Positions 7,288 to 16,385 are shown, counted from the first letter of the stretch. The stretch: 41,763 nucleotides of DNA from an uncultured Ruminococcus sp. (GCA_946544695.1 CAMNMO010000001.1:1-41763); one strand, 5' to 3'. The notes: a model not told the origin generated them from the letters alone. A program made the numbers and translations.

Positions 7288-10200
7288 TCAGTCAAGCCCG
7301 TCAGACCCGAGTATGCTCGTCTGACCCGCATTCATTTTCAGCAGCTTTGATATGCCCTTTTCCTGCATCGTCACACCGTAAAGCACATCAGCTTCCTCCA
7401 TCGTGCCACGACGGTGTGTTATGGTTATGAACTGCGTCTTGTCAGTCAGCCTGTGCAGATACTGCGCATACCTCGTAACATTCACATCATCGAGCGCCGC
7501 CTCTATCTCGTCCAGCAGACAGAAGGGTGCGGGCGAATACCTGAATATTGCAAAGTATATCGCTATCGCCGCCATCGCCTGCTCGCCGCCCGAAAGCGAC
7601 ATAAGGCTCGTTATCACCTTTCCGGGAGGCTGCACGCTTATCTCGATGCCGCATTCCAGCACGTTCTCGGGGTCGGTCAGTATCAGCTCGCCGCTTCCCC
7701 CGCCGAAAAGCTCCTTGAATATGCTCTTGAAATTGCGGTTTATCTCATCAAAGCTCTGCATGAACACCGATTTCATCTTCTCGGTCAGCTCGTCTATCAG
7801 CCTGCAAAGCTCGTCCTTCGATACGTTCACATCTGTCAGCTGCGCCGACAGGAAATCATATCTCTCCCTTACCTCAGCGTATTCTTCTATCGCCCCCAGG
7901 TTGACGCTGCCCAGCGCACGTATCTTGTTTTTAAGCTCGGTCAGGTGCTTCTCCGCAGCTGCCATGTCCTCCACAGGCTGTGCCTGTTCGGCGGCAGTCG
8001 TGCGTGTCAGCTCATATTCGTCCCACAGCTTGTTCACCAGCTTGTCAAAGTCCGCCGAAACTGCGTTCCTGCGCTCCTCTCCACGGCTCAGCTGTGTCGC
8101 CAGGTTCTCCTTTTCGTCCAGCTTGTTCTTCTGTGAAGCCCGCAGCTTTTCTGCGCTCTCACCAAACTCCCGCTGCCTGCGGCGTTCCTCCTCCAGCTGC
8201 CTTGTCAGCTTTTCGGCTTCCTCACCGCTGTCCTTTATCTTCTGCCTTATGAACTCTATGTCAGCCTGCTTGCCCTTTATCTTTTCCTTTTCGTTCTCGA
8301 TGTCCAGCGTCAGCTTGCCGCTGTCACTGTCACGGTCGTCGATGGTCTTTTCCAGCTGTGCTATGGCATCTTTGCAGCTGCCTATATCCTTCGATATCTC
8401 AGCGCCCCTTACTCTCATCTCCGAAAGTTCTGCGCTTATCTCGTTTCTGCGTTCACGCAGCCTTTCCTGCTCTCCCTGCGAATCTGTCAGCGCAGCTTCC
8501 TTTTCGAGTATCAGCCTGTCCACCTCGGCAGTGTCATTCAGGGTCTTGTCAAGGTCCTTGTCAGCCTGTAAGCCCTTCTCTTTCAGCTCACGCTCCTTCT
8601 CGCCGCTGTCCGCAAGGGTCTTGTCGCAGCTTTCGATAAGCTCGCTTACCCGCTTTATCTCCAGCTCCAGTCTCAGGCAGTCAGCCGAAAGCTGTGTTAT
8701 GTTCTCCCTGACGCCCTCTATGTCTGCCGAAAGCTTTGCAGCTTCATTGCTAAGCTTTTCCTTTTCTTCCGCAGCCGACTTTCTGTCGCCCTCAAGCTTC
8801 TGCCTTTTCGCTTCAAGCTCGTTTATCTCATTTTTTCTTGTAAGTATGCCCGTGCTTTTTGAAACGCTGCCGCCCGTGTATGAACCGCCTGCGTTCACCA
8901 CCTGTCCGTCCAGCGTTACTATGCGGAATTTGTATCCGTAAGTCCTGGCTATCCTCGAGGCTGCATCTATGTCCTCCGCTATGCATATCCTGCCCAGCAG
9001 ACTCCTGACTATACCCTCATACTTCTTGTCGTAAGTCACGATGTCGCAGCCCAGCGCCACAAAGCCGTCCTCGCCCGAAAGCCTGTCGTTTTCCAGCCTT
9101 GTGCCCCTGACCGATGTCAGCGGCAGGAAAGTCGCTCTGCCCGCCTTGCTCTCCTTCAGCAGACGTATACCACGCTTTGCATGATCTTCAGTCTCGGTGA
9201 CTATGTTCTGCAAAGCACCGCCCAGCGCAGTCTCAACTGCCACCGAATACCTGCTCTCGGCAGCTATCAGCTGCGCCACAGTCCCGCAGATACCGCTTAT
9301 GCGCCCCTGCTTTACTGCGTTCATTATATGCTTTACCGAGTAGCCGAAACCCTCCATCGAACGTTCCAGGTCCTTTAGTATGTTCAGCCTGCTGACAGTC
9401 TCTGTCAGCGCACTGTCCGCCTGCGTGAATGTCGCAGCCGCCGCATCAAGCTTGTCTCTGCGCTTTTCGAGCAGCTTTGTCATTCCCCCCAGAACATTCT
9501 CTTTTTCCGACTTCGATTCCTGTGCCTGCGTCAGCCTGCCCTTCAATTTTGCAAGCTCCTTGTCCGCAAGCTCCCTGTTCTTTTCGGTCTCCTGTCTGTC
9601 CTCAGCCAGCTCGCCAAGCTGCTCGGCAGTTTCCTGTATGGTATTTTTCAGGTTCTCCGCCGTGAAACTCAGCCTTGACTTTTCCAGATAAGCCGCACTT
9701 ATCTGCGAGTTCACCTCGCTCACAGCCTTGTCCGATCTGTCAGCCTCGTCCAGCAGTTCTCCGAATTCCTTTTCCTTTTCAGCAACAGCCCTTTCAGCTT
9801 CGGTCTGCTTTTTGCCCAGGTCATCAAGTTCGTCCCTGCGCTGTTTCAGTTCCGATTCCAGAAAATACTTGTCCGCCTTTGAATTCTCTATCTGCTCACG
9901 CAGCCTTGCTATGTTCTCCTCGATATGCGCAATGTCGTTTTCACACACCGCTATCTCGGCTTCACCGCCACGCCCCGCAAGCTCGGCTTCATGTATCTTC
10001 TCACTTATGTCCTCCGCATTTGCCGCACACTGTGCGCTCATGCGCAGTCCTTCTTCTATCTGCTTCTCCGATTCCGCAAGCTCTTCGCTCAGCGCCGAAT
10101 ACTGCTCATTCAGAAGCTTTATGCGCTCCTCGGTCTCGGCAAGCTTCACACGGTACTGTTCCAGCCTTGTCACCCACACCGATACCTCCAGTGCAGTCTT

Positions 10201-10863
10201 TTCATCGTCCAGCACCCTGAATCTCTTAGCCTTCTCACACTGCTTTTCCAGCGGACCGATCCGTCCCTCCAGTTCAGCCAGTATGTCTGTCAGCCTTGCG
10301 ATGTTGTCCTCCGCTTCCACCAGTCTGCGCTCTGCTTCCTGTTTTTTGTAGCGGAATTTCGCCACGCCCGCAGCTTCCTCGAAGATGTCTCTCCTGTCGC
10401 TGCCCTTGCCGTTGACGATATCAGCGATACGACCCTGCCCGACTATGGAATAGCCGTCCTTTCCCAGACCCGTATCCATGAACAGTTCGTTTACGTCTTT
10501 CAGCCTGACCGAACTGCCGTTTATAAGATATTCGCTGTCGCCGTTTTTATAGAGCTTTCTCGATACCGACACTATCTCGCTGTCGATACCCAACGCCCCG
10601 TCCTCATTATCTATGGTAAGTGTCACCTGTGCAAAAGGCGACTCCTTCCTTGTGGCACAGCCGTGGAAAATAACGCCTGCCATTTTCTCGCCTCTCAGCG
10701 CCTTTGAGGACTGTTCGCCCATTACCCAGCGCATGGCATCGGAGATATTGCTTTTGCCCGAACCGTTAGGTCCCACAACGGCAGTTATGCCTTTGCCGAA
10801 GGTCAGCACCGTCTTATCGGGAAAAGATTTGAATCCCTGTAATTCAAGTCCACGCAGATACAT
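7288..10863 (-). CDS. smc: Chromosome segregation protein SMC
   Basis: SMC is the ATPase of the condensin complex (with ScpA and ScpB, not in this window) that organises and segregates the chromosome. The 1191 residues match the family length. The Walker A motif GPNGSGKSN is at 31-39; two long acidic/basic coiled coils flank a glycine-rich hinge near 520-640; the ABC signature reads LSGGEQ (1090-1095) instead of the more common LSGGER, with Walker B FCLLDEIEA at about 1114-1122. The start ATG has an AAAGGCGGTG site. A TATACAAT box with TG extension about 25 bases ahead (near 10885) may be an internal promoter, but its -35 is weak. Confidence 0.97.
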   Translation of the reverse strand: MYLRGLELQGFKSFPDKTVLTFGKGITAVVGPNGSGKSNISDAMRWVMGEQSSKALRGEKMAGVIFHGCATRKESPFAQVTLTIDNEDGALGIDSEIVSVSRKLYKNGDSEYLINGSSVRLKDVNELFMDTGLGKDGYSIVGQGRIADIVNGKGSDRRDIFEEAAGVAKFRYKKQEAERRLVEAEDNIARLTDILAELEGRIGPLEKQCEKAKRFRVLDDEKTALEVSVWVTRLEQYRVKLAETEERIKLLNEQYSALSEELAESEKQIEEGLRMSAQCAANAEDISEKIHEAELAGRGGEAEIAVCENDIAHIEENIARLREQIENSKADKYFLESELKQRRDELDDLGKKQTEAERAVAEKEKEFGELLDEADRSDKAVSEVNSQISAAYLEKSRLSFTAENLKNTIQETAEQLGELAEDRQETEKNRELADKELAKLKGRLTQAQESKSEKENVLGGMTKLLEKRRDKLDAAAATFTQADSALTETVSRLNILKDLERSMEGFGYSVKHIMNAVKQGRISGICGTVAQLIAAESRYSVAVETALGGALQNIVTETEDHAKRGIRLLKESKAGRATFLPLTSVRGTRLENDRLSGEDGFVALGCDIVTYDKKYEGIVRSLLGRICIAEDIDAASRIARTYGYKFRIVTLDGQVVNAGGSYTGGSVSKSTGILTRKNEINELEAKRQKLEGDRKSAAEEKEKLSNEAAKLSADIEGVRENITQLSADCLRLELEIKRVSELIESCDKTLADSGEKERELKEKGLQADKDLDKTLNDTAEVDRLILEKEAALTDSQGEQERLRERRNEISAELSEMRVRGAEISKDIGSCKDAIAQLEKTIDDRDSDSGKLTLDIENEKEKIKGKQADIEFIRQKIKDSGEEAEKLTRQLEEERRRQREFGESAEKLRASQKNKLDEKENLATQLSRGEERRNAVSADFDKLVNKLWDEYELTRTTAAEQAQPVEDMAAAEKHLTELKNKIRALGSVNLGAIEEYAEVRERYDFLSAQLTDVNVSKDELCRLIDELTEKMKSVFMQSFDEINRNFKSIFKELFGGGSGELILTDPENVLECGIEISVQPPGKVITSLMSLSGGEQAMAAIAIYFAIFRYSPAPFCLLDEIEAALDDVNVTRYAQYLHRLTDKTQFITITHRRGTMEEADVLYGVTMQEKGISKLLKMNAGQTSILGSDGLD

Positions 10864-10928
10864 TATTTTTCACCGCCTTTCAAATATTATTGTATACCAA
10901 ATACCATGCTCTGAAATAATCGGTATAT

Positions 10929-11297
10929 CTAAAGCAAATGCTCATACCTTTTGGCTATGGCTTCAAGGTATGCCTTTACATTTTTCTTATATTCTTCTTC
11001 TTTGTCTCCAAGATATGTCCTGCACATCTCATCTAGCTCACCCATGAATTCTCTCATGGGAACAAACTGCTCAGACGGCTCATCAAATATACAGTAAAAG
11101 CCCACGCAGTCAGGGTATTTCTCCCTGAAGCGCTCCTCTCTGTCAGGATTATCGGGAAACTCCGGCATTATCTCGCCCTGCTGCACTCCCGCCCCCTGCG
11201 AGAACCATCTCAGACCATCGAGAAGGTTCCGTTCGCTCCTGAACAGCAATGAAAAATAGTGGTGCATTTTATCGGAATGGTCAATATCCAGCTTCAC
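10929..11297 (-). CDS. Small acidic protein of unknown function (possibly immunity-like)
   Basis: I place the start at GTG 11297, six bases behind the stop of the upstream membrane gene, with a GAGGT site; the resulting 122-residue protein is acidic and soluble. It has an aromatic N-terminus (KMHHYFSLLFRSE), a segment EIMPEFPDNPD and a helical C-terminus ending KAYLEAIAKRYEHLL. The layout faintly resembles the CdiI-type immunity proteins of contact-dependent toxins, but I would not name it on that. It sits between the membrane gene and smc, so it is co-transcribed with housekeeping genes. Confidence 0.6.
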   Translation of the reverse strand: MKLDIDHSDKMHHYFSLLFRSERNLLDGLRWFSQGAGVQQGEIMPEFPDNPDREERFREKYPDCVGFYCIFDEPSEQFVPMREFMGELDEMCRTYLGDKEEEYKKNVKAYLEAIAKRYEHLL

Positions 11298-11302
11298 TGT
11301 AT

Positions 11303-11728
11303 CTACCTCACAACATCGTAAACTATGCCCACCGCATAAAACAGCACGGCTATCCCCGCAAGCACGGTAAACACCCACCAGGTCAGCACAGCATCTTTAG
11401 TCTGCTGTTCATCGACGGCGAACACACTGCTGTCCGTCTTTCCTACAATGACTTTTCTGTCATCGCCCCGCCTGAGATACCACATATTGACGCCACACAC
11501 TGTGATGCCCCTGAACTTTTTGCCGTCCACATCATACACAGCCCTTGCCATTATCGCACGCCCCGCAGAGGGTCTTGTCCTCGGTATCCTTGCATTTATG
11601 ACTTCCGTGTTCCTCTGCCTGACGTCCCGCCGCAGACGCACTGCCTTTATCAGCATCACGATGTTCCTTGCCAGCACCGCCGCAAGAAATGTTTCAAACA
11701 GAATGCCCTTTATAAGACTGTCATACAT
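11303..11728 (-). CDS. Small two-segment membrane protein of unknown function
   Basis: The start is ATG 11728, overlapping the upstream stop by one base (TGATG); GTG 11737 is an alternative. About 141 residues: a hydrophobic segment near the N-terminus (ILFETFLAAVLARNIVMLI), a basic middle part of beta-type sequence with IMARAVYDVDGKKF, and a hydrophobic C-terminus (VFTVLAGIAVLFYAVGIVY). The plan resembles DUF3592-type membrane proteins, in which a soluble domain lies between two helices; the assignment is tentative. It is coupled to the radical SAM gene. Confidence 0.65.
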   Translation of the reverse strand: MYDSLIKGILFETFLAAVLARNIVMLIKAVRLRRDVRQRNTEVINARIPRTRPSAGRAIMARAVYDVDGKKFRGITVCGVNMWYLRRGDDRKVIVGKTDSSVFAVDEQQTKDAVLTWWVFTVLAGIAVLFYAVGIVYDVVR

Positions 11729-12975
11729 CAGAACCACCGCTCATGCATCTTGTGCAGAAAGTTCTCCGTAACGGGATATCCGCTTGCATCGCCTAAAACA
11801 CTGTCGATACCGCAGTACGGACAAAGTGCTGTGCCGCAGCCCTCGTTTATCCAGCTCGACACTTCATCGGGGGCAAAGATCTTTCCGCAGTAAAAGCACC
11901 CGCAGACCTTGCTGCGCTTTATCAGCTTTTTGTTATATATGGAATATCTGTGCGCCGCTTCCGCATCATCAAGCAGCCTTACTTCGTAAAGCCCGATGCC
12001 GTTTTCCTCGGTGACCTTCACCTTGCAGCCCAAGCCTTCAAAATAACCGATGTTCGCTTTCTTCTGACCCACAGCCTTGCTCATGCAGCCTTTTTTAACT
12101 GCAAACACAAGTTCCTTGTTTGCGGTGAGTCTGCCATCTTTCTCAGCCTTGTCCAGTTCAGTCTCCATGCGCTGCCTGTATAACAGACCCTCGCACAGTT
12201 CCCTGAACGCAGGGTGGTAAAAACCGCCCACCATGTCCTGTTCGACTATCTCGCTTGCGTGCAGCCCGCATTTTATGACCCTTATGCCCGCTTCGGTGAA
12301 AGCCCCCAGCGCCCTTGCGGAAAGACCGAGCACCTCATCAAAGCTCATGGGCTTGTACTCACCGCTTTCAAGCAGTTTTGCAAGCCTTGTATTTTTCAGT
12401 ATCACCACAGGGTAGATGCGCACCGTATCAGGACGTATAGCCATTATCTCATCAAAGGTCTCGTCCTCCTGCCGATGACCGCTTTTGTAAAGCCCTATCA
12501 TCATTTGCAGTCCCAGTTCAAAGCCGTTTTGACGTATCAGCCTGCTTGCCCGTCTGACGTCCTCTGCGCTGTGCCCTCTCTCGTTAGCTGTCAGCACTTC
12601 GTCCGACATTGACTGCGCACCAAGCTCGATGGCTGTTACACCGTAGCTTTTGAGAATATCAAGTATCTCGCCGTCGATGTAGTCGGGTCTTGTAGATATG
12701 CGTATCCCCTTGAACCTCCCCTCGCCCACATACTTGTGTGCAGCCGACAAAAGTTCCAGCATGTAGTCTCTGGGTATAGCAGTAAAGCTGCCGCCAAAGA
12801 AAGCTATCTCGGTATCGGCAATGTCGTCCACCTGACCCAGTGCCTGCAAGCACGCCCTCTCCACATCGTCCTTGTGTGGCAGCTTCTGTTTGCCTGTTAT
12901 GGCGTTCTGGTCACAGAAAGCGCATTTGTGCGGGCACCCTACATGGGGCACGAATATGGAGATGTTACTATGCAT
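11728..12975 (-). CDS. Radical SAM protein (Elp3/YhcC-like) fused to a C-terminal zinc ribbon
   Basis: The N-terminal ~330 residues are a radical SAM enzyme: the cluster cysteines form CxxxCxxC (14, 18, 21) in the context HVGCPHKCAFCDQ, with FFGGSFTAIP, STRPDYID and ELGAQSM as in Elp3/YhcC-like families. This type of gene is common next to rnc and smc in Clostridia. From about residue 345 a second domain follows with CGCFYC (358, 360, 363) and CPYCGIDSV (385, 388), ending in SGYPVTENFLHKMHERWF, which in other bacteria I know as a separate small zinc-binding protein. The substrate is unknown; RNA modification is an inference. ATG start behind AGAGGAAAA. Confidence 0.85.
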   Translation of the reverse strand: MHSNISIFVPHVGCPHKCAFCDQNAITGKQKLPHKDDVERACLQALGQVDDIADTEIAFFGGSFTAIPRDYMLELLSAAHKYVGEGRFKGIRISTRPDYIDGEILDILKSYGVTAIELGAQSMSDEVLTANERGHSAEDVRRASRLIRQNGFELGLQMMIGLYKSGHRQEDETFDEIMAIRPDTVRIYPVVILKNTRLAKLLESGEYKPMSFDEVLGLSARALGAFTEAGIRVIKCGLHASEIVEQDMVGGFYHPAFRELCEGLLYRQRMETELDKAEKDGRLTANKELVFAVKKGCMSKAVGQKKANIGYFEGLGCKVKVTEENGIGLYEVRLLDDAEAAHRYSIYNKKLIKRSKVCGCFYCGKIFAPDEVSSWINEGCGTALCPYCGIDSVLGDASGYPVTENFLHKMHERWF

Positions 12976-13107
12976 TTCGTTTTCCTCTTATAAGTTTGCT
13001 CGTTTGCAGGCTATGGCAGTTAAAGTGAGCTTCACTGTCATAAGTGAGCCGCTGTTCTCTCTGAGGGACAGCTTCCCCGCCCGCAGACTTCTCAGCCCCG
13101 ATCCGAT
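12976..13107 (-). other. Gap between rnc and the radical SAM gene
   Basis: 132 bases without a convincing gene. One frame stays open for about 40 codons but lacks a ribosome site. A small perfect hairpin (AGTGA/TCACT with a 3-base loop, near 13026..13038) is present. I see no promoter or terminator. Confidence 0.4.
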
Positions 13108-13809
13108 TCAGACCTTGACACCCATCAGCGATAAAGCTTCCTTAGCCGCATTCTGCTCTGCACTCTTTTTGGACCTGCCGATACCCTCACCGATGACATT
13201 GCTGTTGAGCTTCACCTGTACAGTGAACCTCTTGTCATGGTCGGGACCTTCCTCACCCTTGAGATAGTATTCTATCTTCTCCTCGGGATTGCGCTGAATT
13301 ATCTCCTGCAATACCGTCTTGTAATCGTGGAAAGTCTCGGTGTGCGCAGGGTTGATGTCGTCGGGCAGGAAATTCATGATGTGCTTTCTCGCAGCCTCAA
13401 GTCCGCCGTCCAGATATATGGCAGCTATCACAGCCTCCATTGCATCGGATACTATCGACGCCCTCTCTCGTCCGCCCGTCAGCTCCTCGCCTTTTCCGAG
13501 GAATATGTACTTGCCAAGCTCTATCTTGTGGGAAAATTCAAATAATGCCTTCTCACATACCAGCGATGCCCTCAACTTCGTCAGCTCACCCTCGGGCAGA
13601 TGCTTGAAATGCTCGAATATGTAATCCGATACCACTATGCTCAGCACCGAATCTCCCAGGAATTCCAGCCGCTCGTTGCTGTGACGCTGCTTCTTGTTCT
13701 CGTTTGCAAAACTCGAATGCGACAGCGCCTCGTAAAGCAGCCTGTCATTCTTGAATCGGTAGCCTATCCTTTTCTGAAAGGCAGCAAGGTTTCTCTCCTC
13801 GTCCATCAT
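13108..13809 (-). CDS. rnc: Ribonuclease III
   Basis: RNase III cuts double-stranded RNA and processes the rRNA precursor. The 233 residues show the signature NERLEFLGDSVL (45-56) with catalytic E49 and D53, the second acidic cluster near IVSDAMEAVIAAIYLDGG, and a C-terminal dsRNA-binding domain (about 160-233) with KKSAEQNAAKEAL. It overlaps the plsX stop by 4 bases. acpP, which often lies between plsX and rnc, is missing here. Confidence 0.97.
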   Translation of the reverse strand: MMDEERNLAAFQKRIGYRFKNDRLLYEALSHSSFANENKKQRHSNERLEFLGDSVLSIVVSDYIFEHFKHLPEGELTKLRASLVCEKALFEFSHKIELGKYIFLGKGEELTGGRERASIVSDAMEAVIAAIYLDGGLEAARKHIMNFLPDDINPAHTETFHDYKTVLQEIIQRNPEEKIEYYLKGEEGPDHDKRFTVQVKLNSNVIGEGIGRSKKSAEQNAAKEALSLMGVKV

Positions 13810-14810
13810 GCCTGCTCCTTTTTCATCTGCTCCAGCGCAGTTGTTATGGTGTCTATCACACCTGTCTCGGTGAACTGCTTTGCCTGTCTCACCGCATTGT
13901 AGAATGCCTTTGCGTCAGAACTTCCGTGAGCCTTGATGACAGGCTTAGCTGTGCCCAGCAGCGGCGCTCCGCCGTATTCCGAATAGTCTACCTTCTTCTT
14001 GAAGTTGTTTATGTCCTTCATTACCATGACCGCAGCCAGCTTCGATTTAGTGCTGCTCTTGAATATGCTCTTGAGCTCGCCCGAGAAGAACTTGCCCATG
14101 CCCTCGTACAGCTTCAGCATCAGATTTCCGCAGAAACCGTCAGCCACACATACATCGCAGTCGCCCAAAGGCAGCTGCCTTGCTTCTATGTTGCCCACGA
14201 AATTCACAGGCGCAGTTTTCAGCTGCTTGTAGGTCTCCAGCTCCAGCTCCCTGCCCTTCGATTCCTCAGCACCTATGTTCGCCAGCGCCACTCTCGGCTT
14301 GGCAACGTTCATTATCCTGTTCATGTATGCACTGCCCATTATGCCAAACTGTACCAGCATCTCGGGACGGCAGTCCGCATTCGCACCGCTGTCAAGCAGC
14401 ATCGTCGGCTTCCCCGCAGTCGGCAGTATAGTCGCAAGTGCAGGGCGCTTTATGCCCTTTATCCTCTTTACGATGAATGTCGCACCTACCACCAGCGCAC
14501 CTGTCGAACCCGCCGATACAAAAGCATCGCCCTCGCCGTCAGCCAGCATCTTCATGCCCACTGCCATCGAACAGTCCTTCTTGCCCTTGATGACCTCAGT
14601 AGGTTCCTCGCATATCTCTATAACAGTGTCCGCATGCCTTATCTTCAGTGCCGAGATGTCTATGCTGTTCTTCTTCGCACATTCCTTTATCTTGCTCTCG
14701 TCACCGACCAGTGTTATGTCCACACCAAAATCTCTCTGCGCATCAACTGCGCCCTTTATTACCTCCAGAGGTGCGTTGTCCCCTCCGAATGCGTCCATTA
14801 CTATGTTCAT
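13806..14810 (-). CDS. plsX: Phosphate acyltransferase PlsX
   Basis: PlsX converts acyl-ACP to acyl-phosphate, the first step of phospholipid synthesis in Gram-positive bacteria. The start ATG 14810 (protein MNIVMDAFGGDNAP...) has a strong AGGAGG site at 14823..14818; a longer open frame to 14864 has no such site. The 334 residues are of usual length and include SAGSTGALVVGA and DSGANADCRPEMLVQF. It overlaps rnc by 4 bases and is preceded by a nested hairpin (14835..14900). Confidence 0.96.
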   Translation of the reverse strand: MNIVMDAFGGDNAPLEVIKGAVDAQRDFGVDITLVGDESKIKECAKKNSIDISALKIRHADTVIEICEEPTEVIKGKKDCSMAVGMKMLADGEGDAFVSAGSTGALVVGATFIVKRIKGIKRPALATILPTAGKPTMLLDSGANADCRPEMLVQFGIMGSAYMNRIMNVAKPRVALANIGAEESKGRELELETYKQLKTAPVNFVGNIEARQLPLGDCDVCVADGFCGNLMLKLYEGMGKFFSGELKSIFKSSTKSKLAAVMVMKDINNFKKKVDYSEYGGAPLLGTAKPVIKAHGSSDAKAFYNAVRQAKQFTETGVIDTITTALEQMKKEQA

Positions 14811-14834
14811 CTTCTGACCTCCTTGTATTTTCCC

Positions 14835-14900
14835 GAAGGTCAGCCGTAGGAGGTAGACCCTCACGTCCCCGCAAGGACCTTCCTCTTACCTCTGACCTTC
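14835..14900 (-). promoter_or_regulatory. Nested stem-loop just upstream of plsX
   Basis: Transcribed leftwards, a perfect 9-bp stem (GAAGGTCAG/CTGACCTTC, 14900..14892 with 14843..14835) encloses a 5-bp stem (AGGTA/TACCT, 14891..14887 with 14855..14851) and an apical GTCC/GGAC hairpin (14865..14878). A 7-base bulge (CCTACGG) lies on the 3' side. It begins 15 bases after the lipoprotein stop and ends 11 bases before the plsX ribosome site, with no T-run behind it, so it is not a plain terminator. It could be a cis-regulatory RNA or a processing site. Confidence 0.55.
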
Positions 14901-14915
14901 TGTCATCGCTAACTG

Positions 14916-15713
14916 TCAGGGTACAAGTTCCTCGTACCCCTCAGGCAGTTTTATCTCCTCGCAGCCTTCCTCAAAGCCGTTTATCATGATAAGCGCCGAT
15001 GCCTTCTTGTCTCCGGGCACTTTTGTCTCGGGCTTTTCCAGACTTATCAGCACGCCTGTCTCTCCGTCAAATGTCAGCACCATCGTGCCGTCTTCGGTCT
15101 CAAAGGTCTCAGCCACCGTGCCGTCCGAAAAACTCTCCGCCGAAATAAATTCCTCAGCTTCAAAGTCATGACCCAGCAGGTATTCCGTCACCCCTGACTC
15201 CAGCACATCAGCCGCCGTCACAGGCTGCGCTGTTCTGCTCTCGCTGTCCGCACGGTAGTCAGCACCGTCTATATGATATATGTCATCTATAAGGCTTTCC
15301 CCATTCGTGAAGTCGCCCGAATATATCCTCATAAAATGGTAGTCGCTGCCGTTTACCTCCAGCATCTCGCTGTATTCATCCTCCAGCCCCTCTCCGCCAT
15401 AGCTGACAGATAATGTCTTATCTATGGTGAAGCTGCGCTGTTCCAGCTTTTCTGCAAACGCACGGGTAAGGCTGCCCTCATAGTCCTTTGCGACCTCACT
15501 GCCTTCTTCCTCGTTCGTATCGGTCTCCTCTGCTTGTGTTTCAACAGCCTCGGTTTCCTCCGCAGTGACCTCAGTCACCTGCTTTGTCACTGCCCCGCCC
15601 ACAACAGGCGCATCGCTCTCAGCTGCGCTCTCTGTTTTCCCGCCGCACCCTGTAAGTGCTGCGCACATCATAAGCGCCGCCGCAAAAGCGATCCTTCTTT
15701 TATCCATCATCAT
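14916..15713 (-). CDS. Lipoprotein of unknown function
   Basis: A lipoprotein signal peptide ends in the lipobox LTGC (cysteine about residue 23, depending on start), followed by an acidic, threonine/glutamate-rich linker and a ~190-residue extracytoplasmic domain of beta-strand character (DEYSEMLEVNGSDYHFMRIY). The plan is like LolA/LppX-type lipoproteins or LppX-like folds, but I see no diagnostic motif. Three ATG codons stand in a row; with AGAGGT as ribosome site the third (15707) has the best spacing. The next gene upstream encodes a shorter lipoprotein of the same layout, so the two are probably paralogues. Confidence 0.8.
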   Translation of the reverse strand: MMMDKRRIAFAAALMMCAALTGCGGKTESAAESDAPVVGGAVTKQVTEVTAEETEAVETQAEETDTNEEEGSEVAKDYEGSLTRAFAEKLEQRSFTIDKTLSVSYGGEGLEDEYSEMLEVNGSDYHFMRIYSGDFTNGESLIDDIYHIDGADYRADSESRTAQPVTAADVLESGVTEYLLGHDFEAEEFISAESFSDGTVAETFETEDGTMVLTFDGETGVLISLEKPETKVPGDKKASALIMINGFEEGCEEIKLPEGYEELVP

Positions 15714-15731
15714 TTACCTCTCTTTTGTCCG

Positions 15732-16385
15732 TCAGCTTTCTCTCTGCATCATGGCGTTCTTTAAGCTTTCGGGAAGTTCTACCTCTCCCGTCCCCTCGCT
15801 GAATCCCATTACCTCATAGTGTGCGCCGCCCGATTCATACTCCTTCAGCACGCCGTCATCACCATAGGTGTACAAAAACGCCAGACTTTCACTGCTGCCG
15901 TTTATCTTCTCAGCACCGTCCTGCACGCCGCCGAACTTTTCCGCATCACTTATGAACGCACAGTGGAAAACGCTTTCCAGTACATGTTCATCAAAATGCT
16001 CGTCCTCGCCCACATACACAGGCACATTGCTGCCCTCGTTCGTCACCGACCACAGTTCGCCGTCCACTATGAACATCTCGCCCGTAACATTGCCCTCAGC
16101 ATTTTTGTAGACATCGTGCAGCACATTGCCGTACACCTCTATCTCCTCGGTAACTTCACTGCCGCCCGACTGCTGCGAACACAGCGTCATCGAAAAATCA
16201 TGTTTCTCTATCCGCTTTATGAACGCCGCCGTCCTGCTGTTTTCAAAGCTTTGTCCCTCAGTCTGCACCTCTGTCACGGAAGTTTCCGCCTCCGCCTTTG
16301 ATGCATCTGTCACCTCAGTATTTTTCTCACCGCAGCCCGCCAGCATCAGGCAGACACACACTGCGGCTGTTATAGCCTTCTTCAT
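15732..16385 (-). CDS. Lipoprotein of unknown function, probable paralogue of its neighbour
   Basis: The start ATG 16385 lies 6 bases behind AGGGTG; the open frame extends to 16394. Signal peptide MKKAITAAVCVCLMLAGC with lipobox LAGC (cysteine 18), an acidic linker and a ~170-residue surface domain follow. Shared points with the downstream lipoprotein are the layout, a phrase of the type SFT/SMTL early in the domain, and -EL/KLPE near the C-terminus. Function unknown. The gene is coupled to the membrane gene upstream (13-base gap). Confidence 0.78.
   Translation of the reverse strand: MKKAITAAVCVCLMLAGCGEKNTEVTDASKAEAETSVTEVQTEGQSFENSRTAAFIKRIEKHDFSMTLCSQQSGGSEVTEEIEVYGNVLHDVYKNAEGNVTGEMFIVDGELWSVTNEGSNVPVYVGEDEHFDEHVLESVFHCAFISDAEKFGGVQDGAEKINGSSESLAFLYTYGDDGVLKEYESGGAHYEVMGFSEGTGEVELPESLKNAMMQRES

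Noticed and set aside
7403..8941. Long open frame on the plus strand (over 500 codons) opposite smc
   Set aside because: It is serine/leucine-rich low-complexity sequence that mirrors the charged coiled coil of SMC and has no family motif; the minus-strand gene is unambiguous.
12976..13107. Leader peptide upstream of the radical SAM gene
   Set aside because: About 40 open codons in one frame, but no ribosome site and no coding-like pattern.
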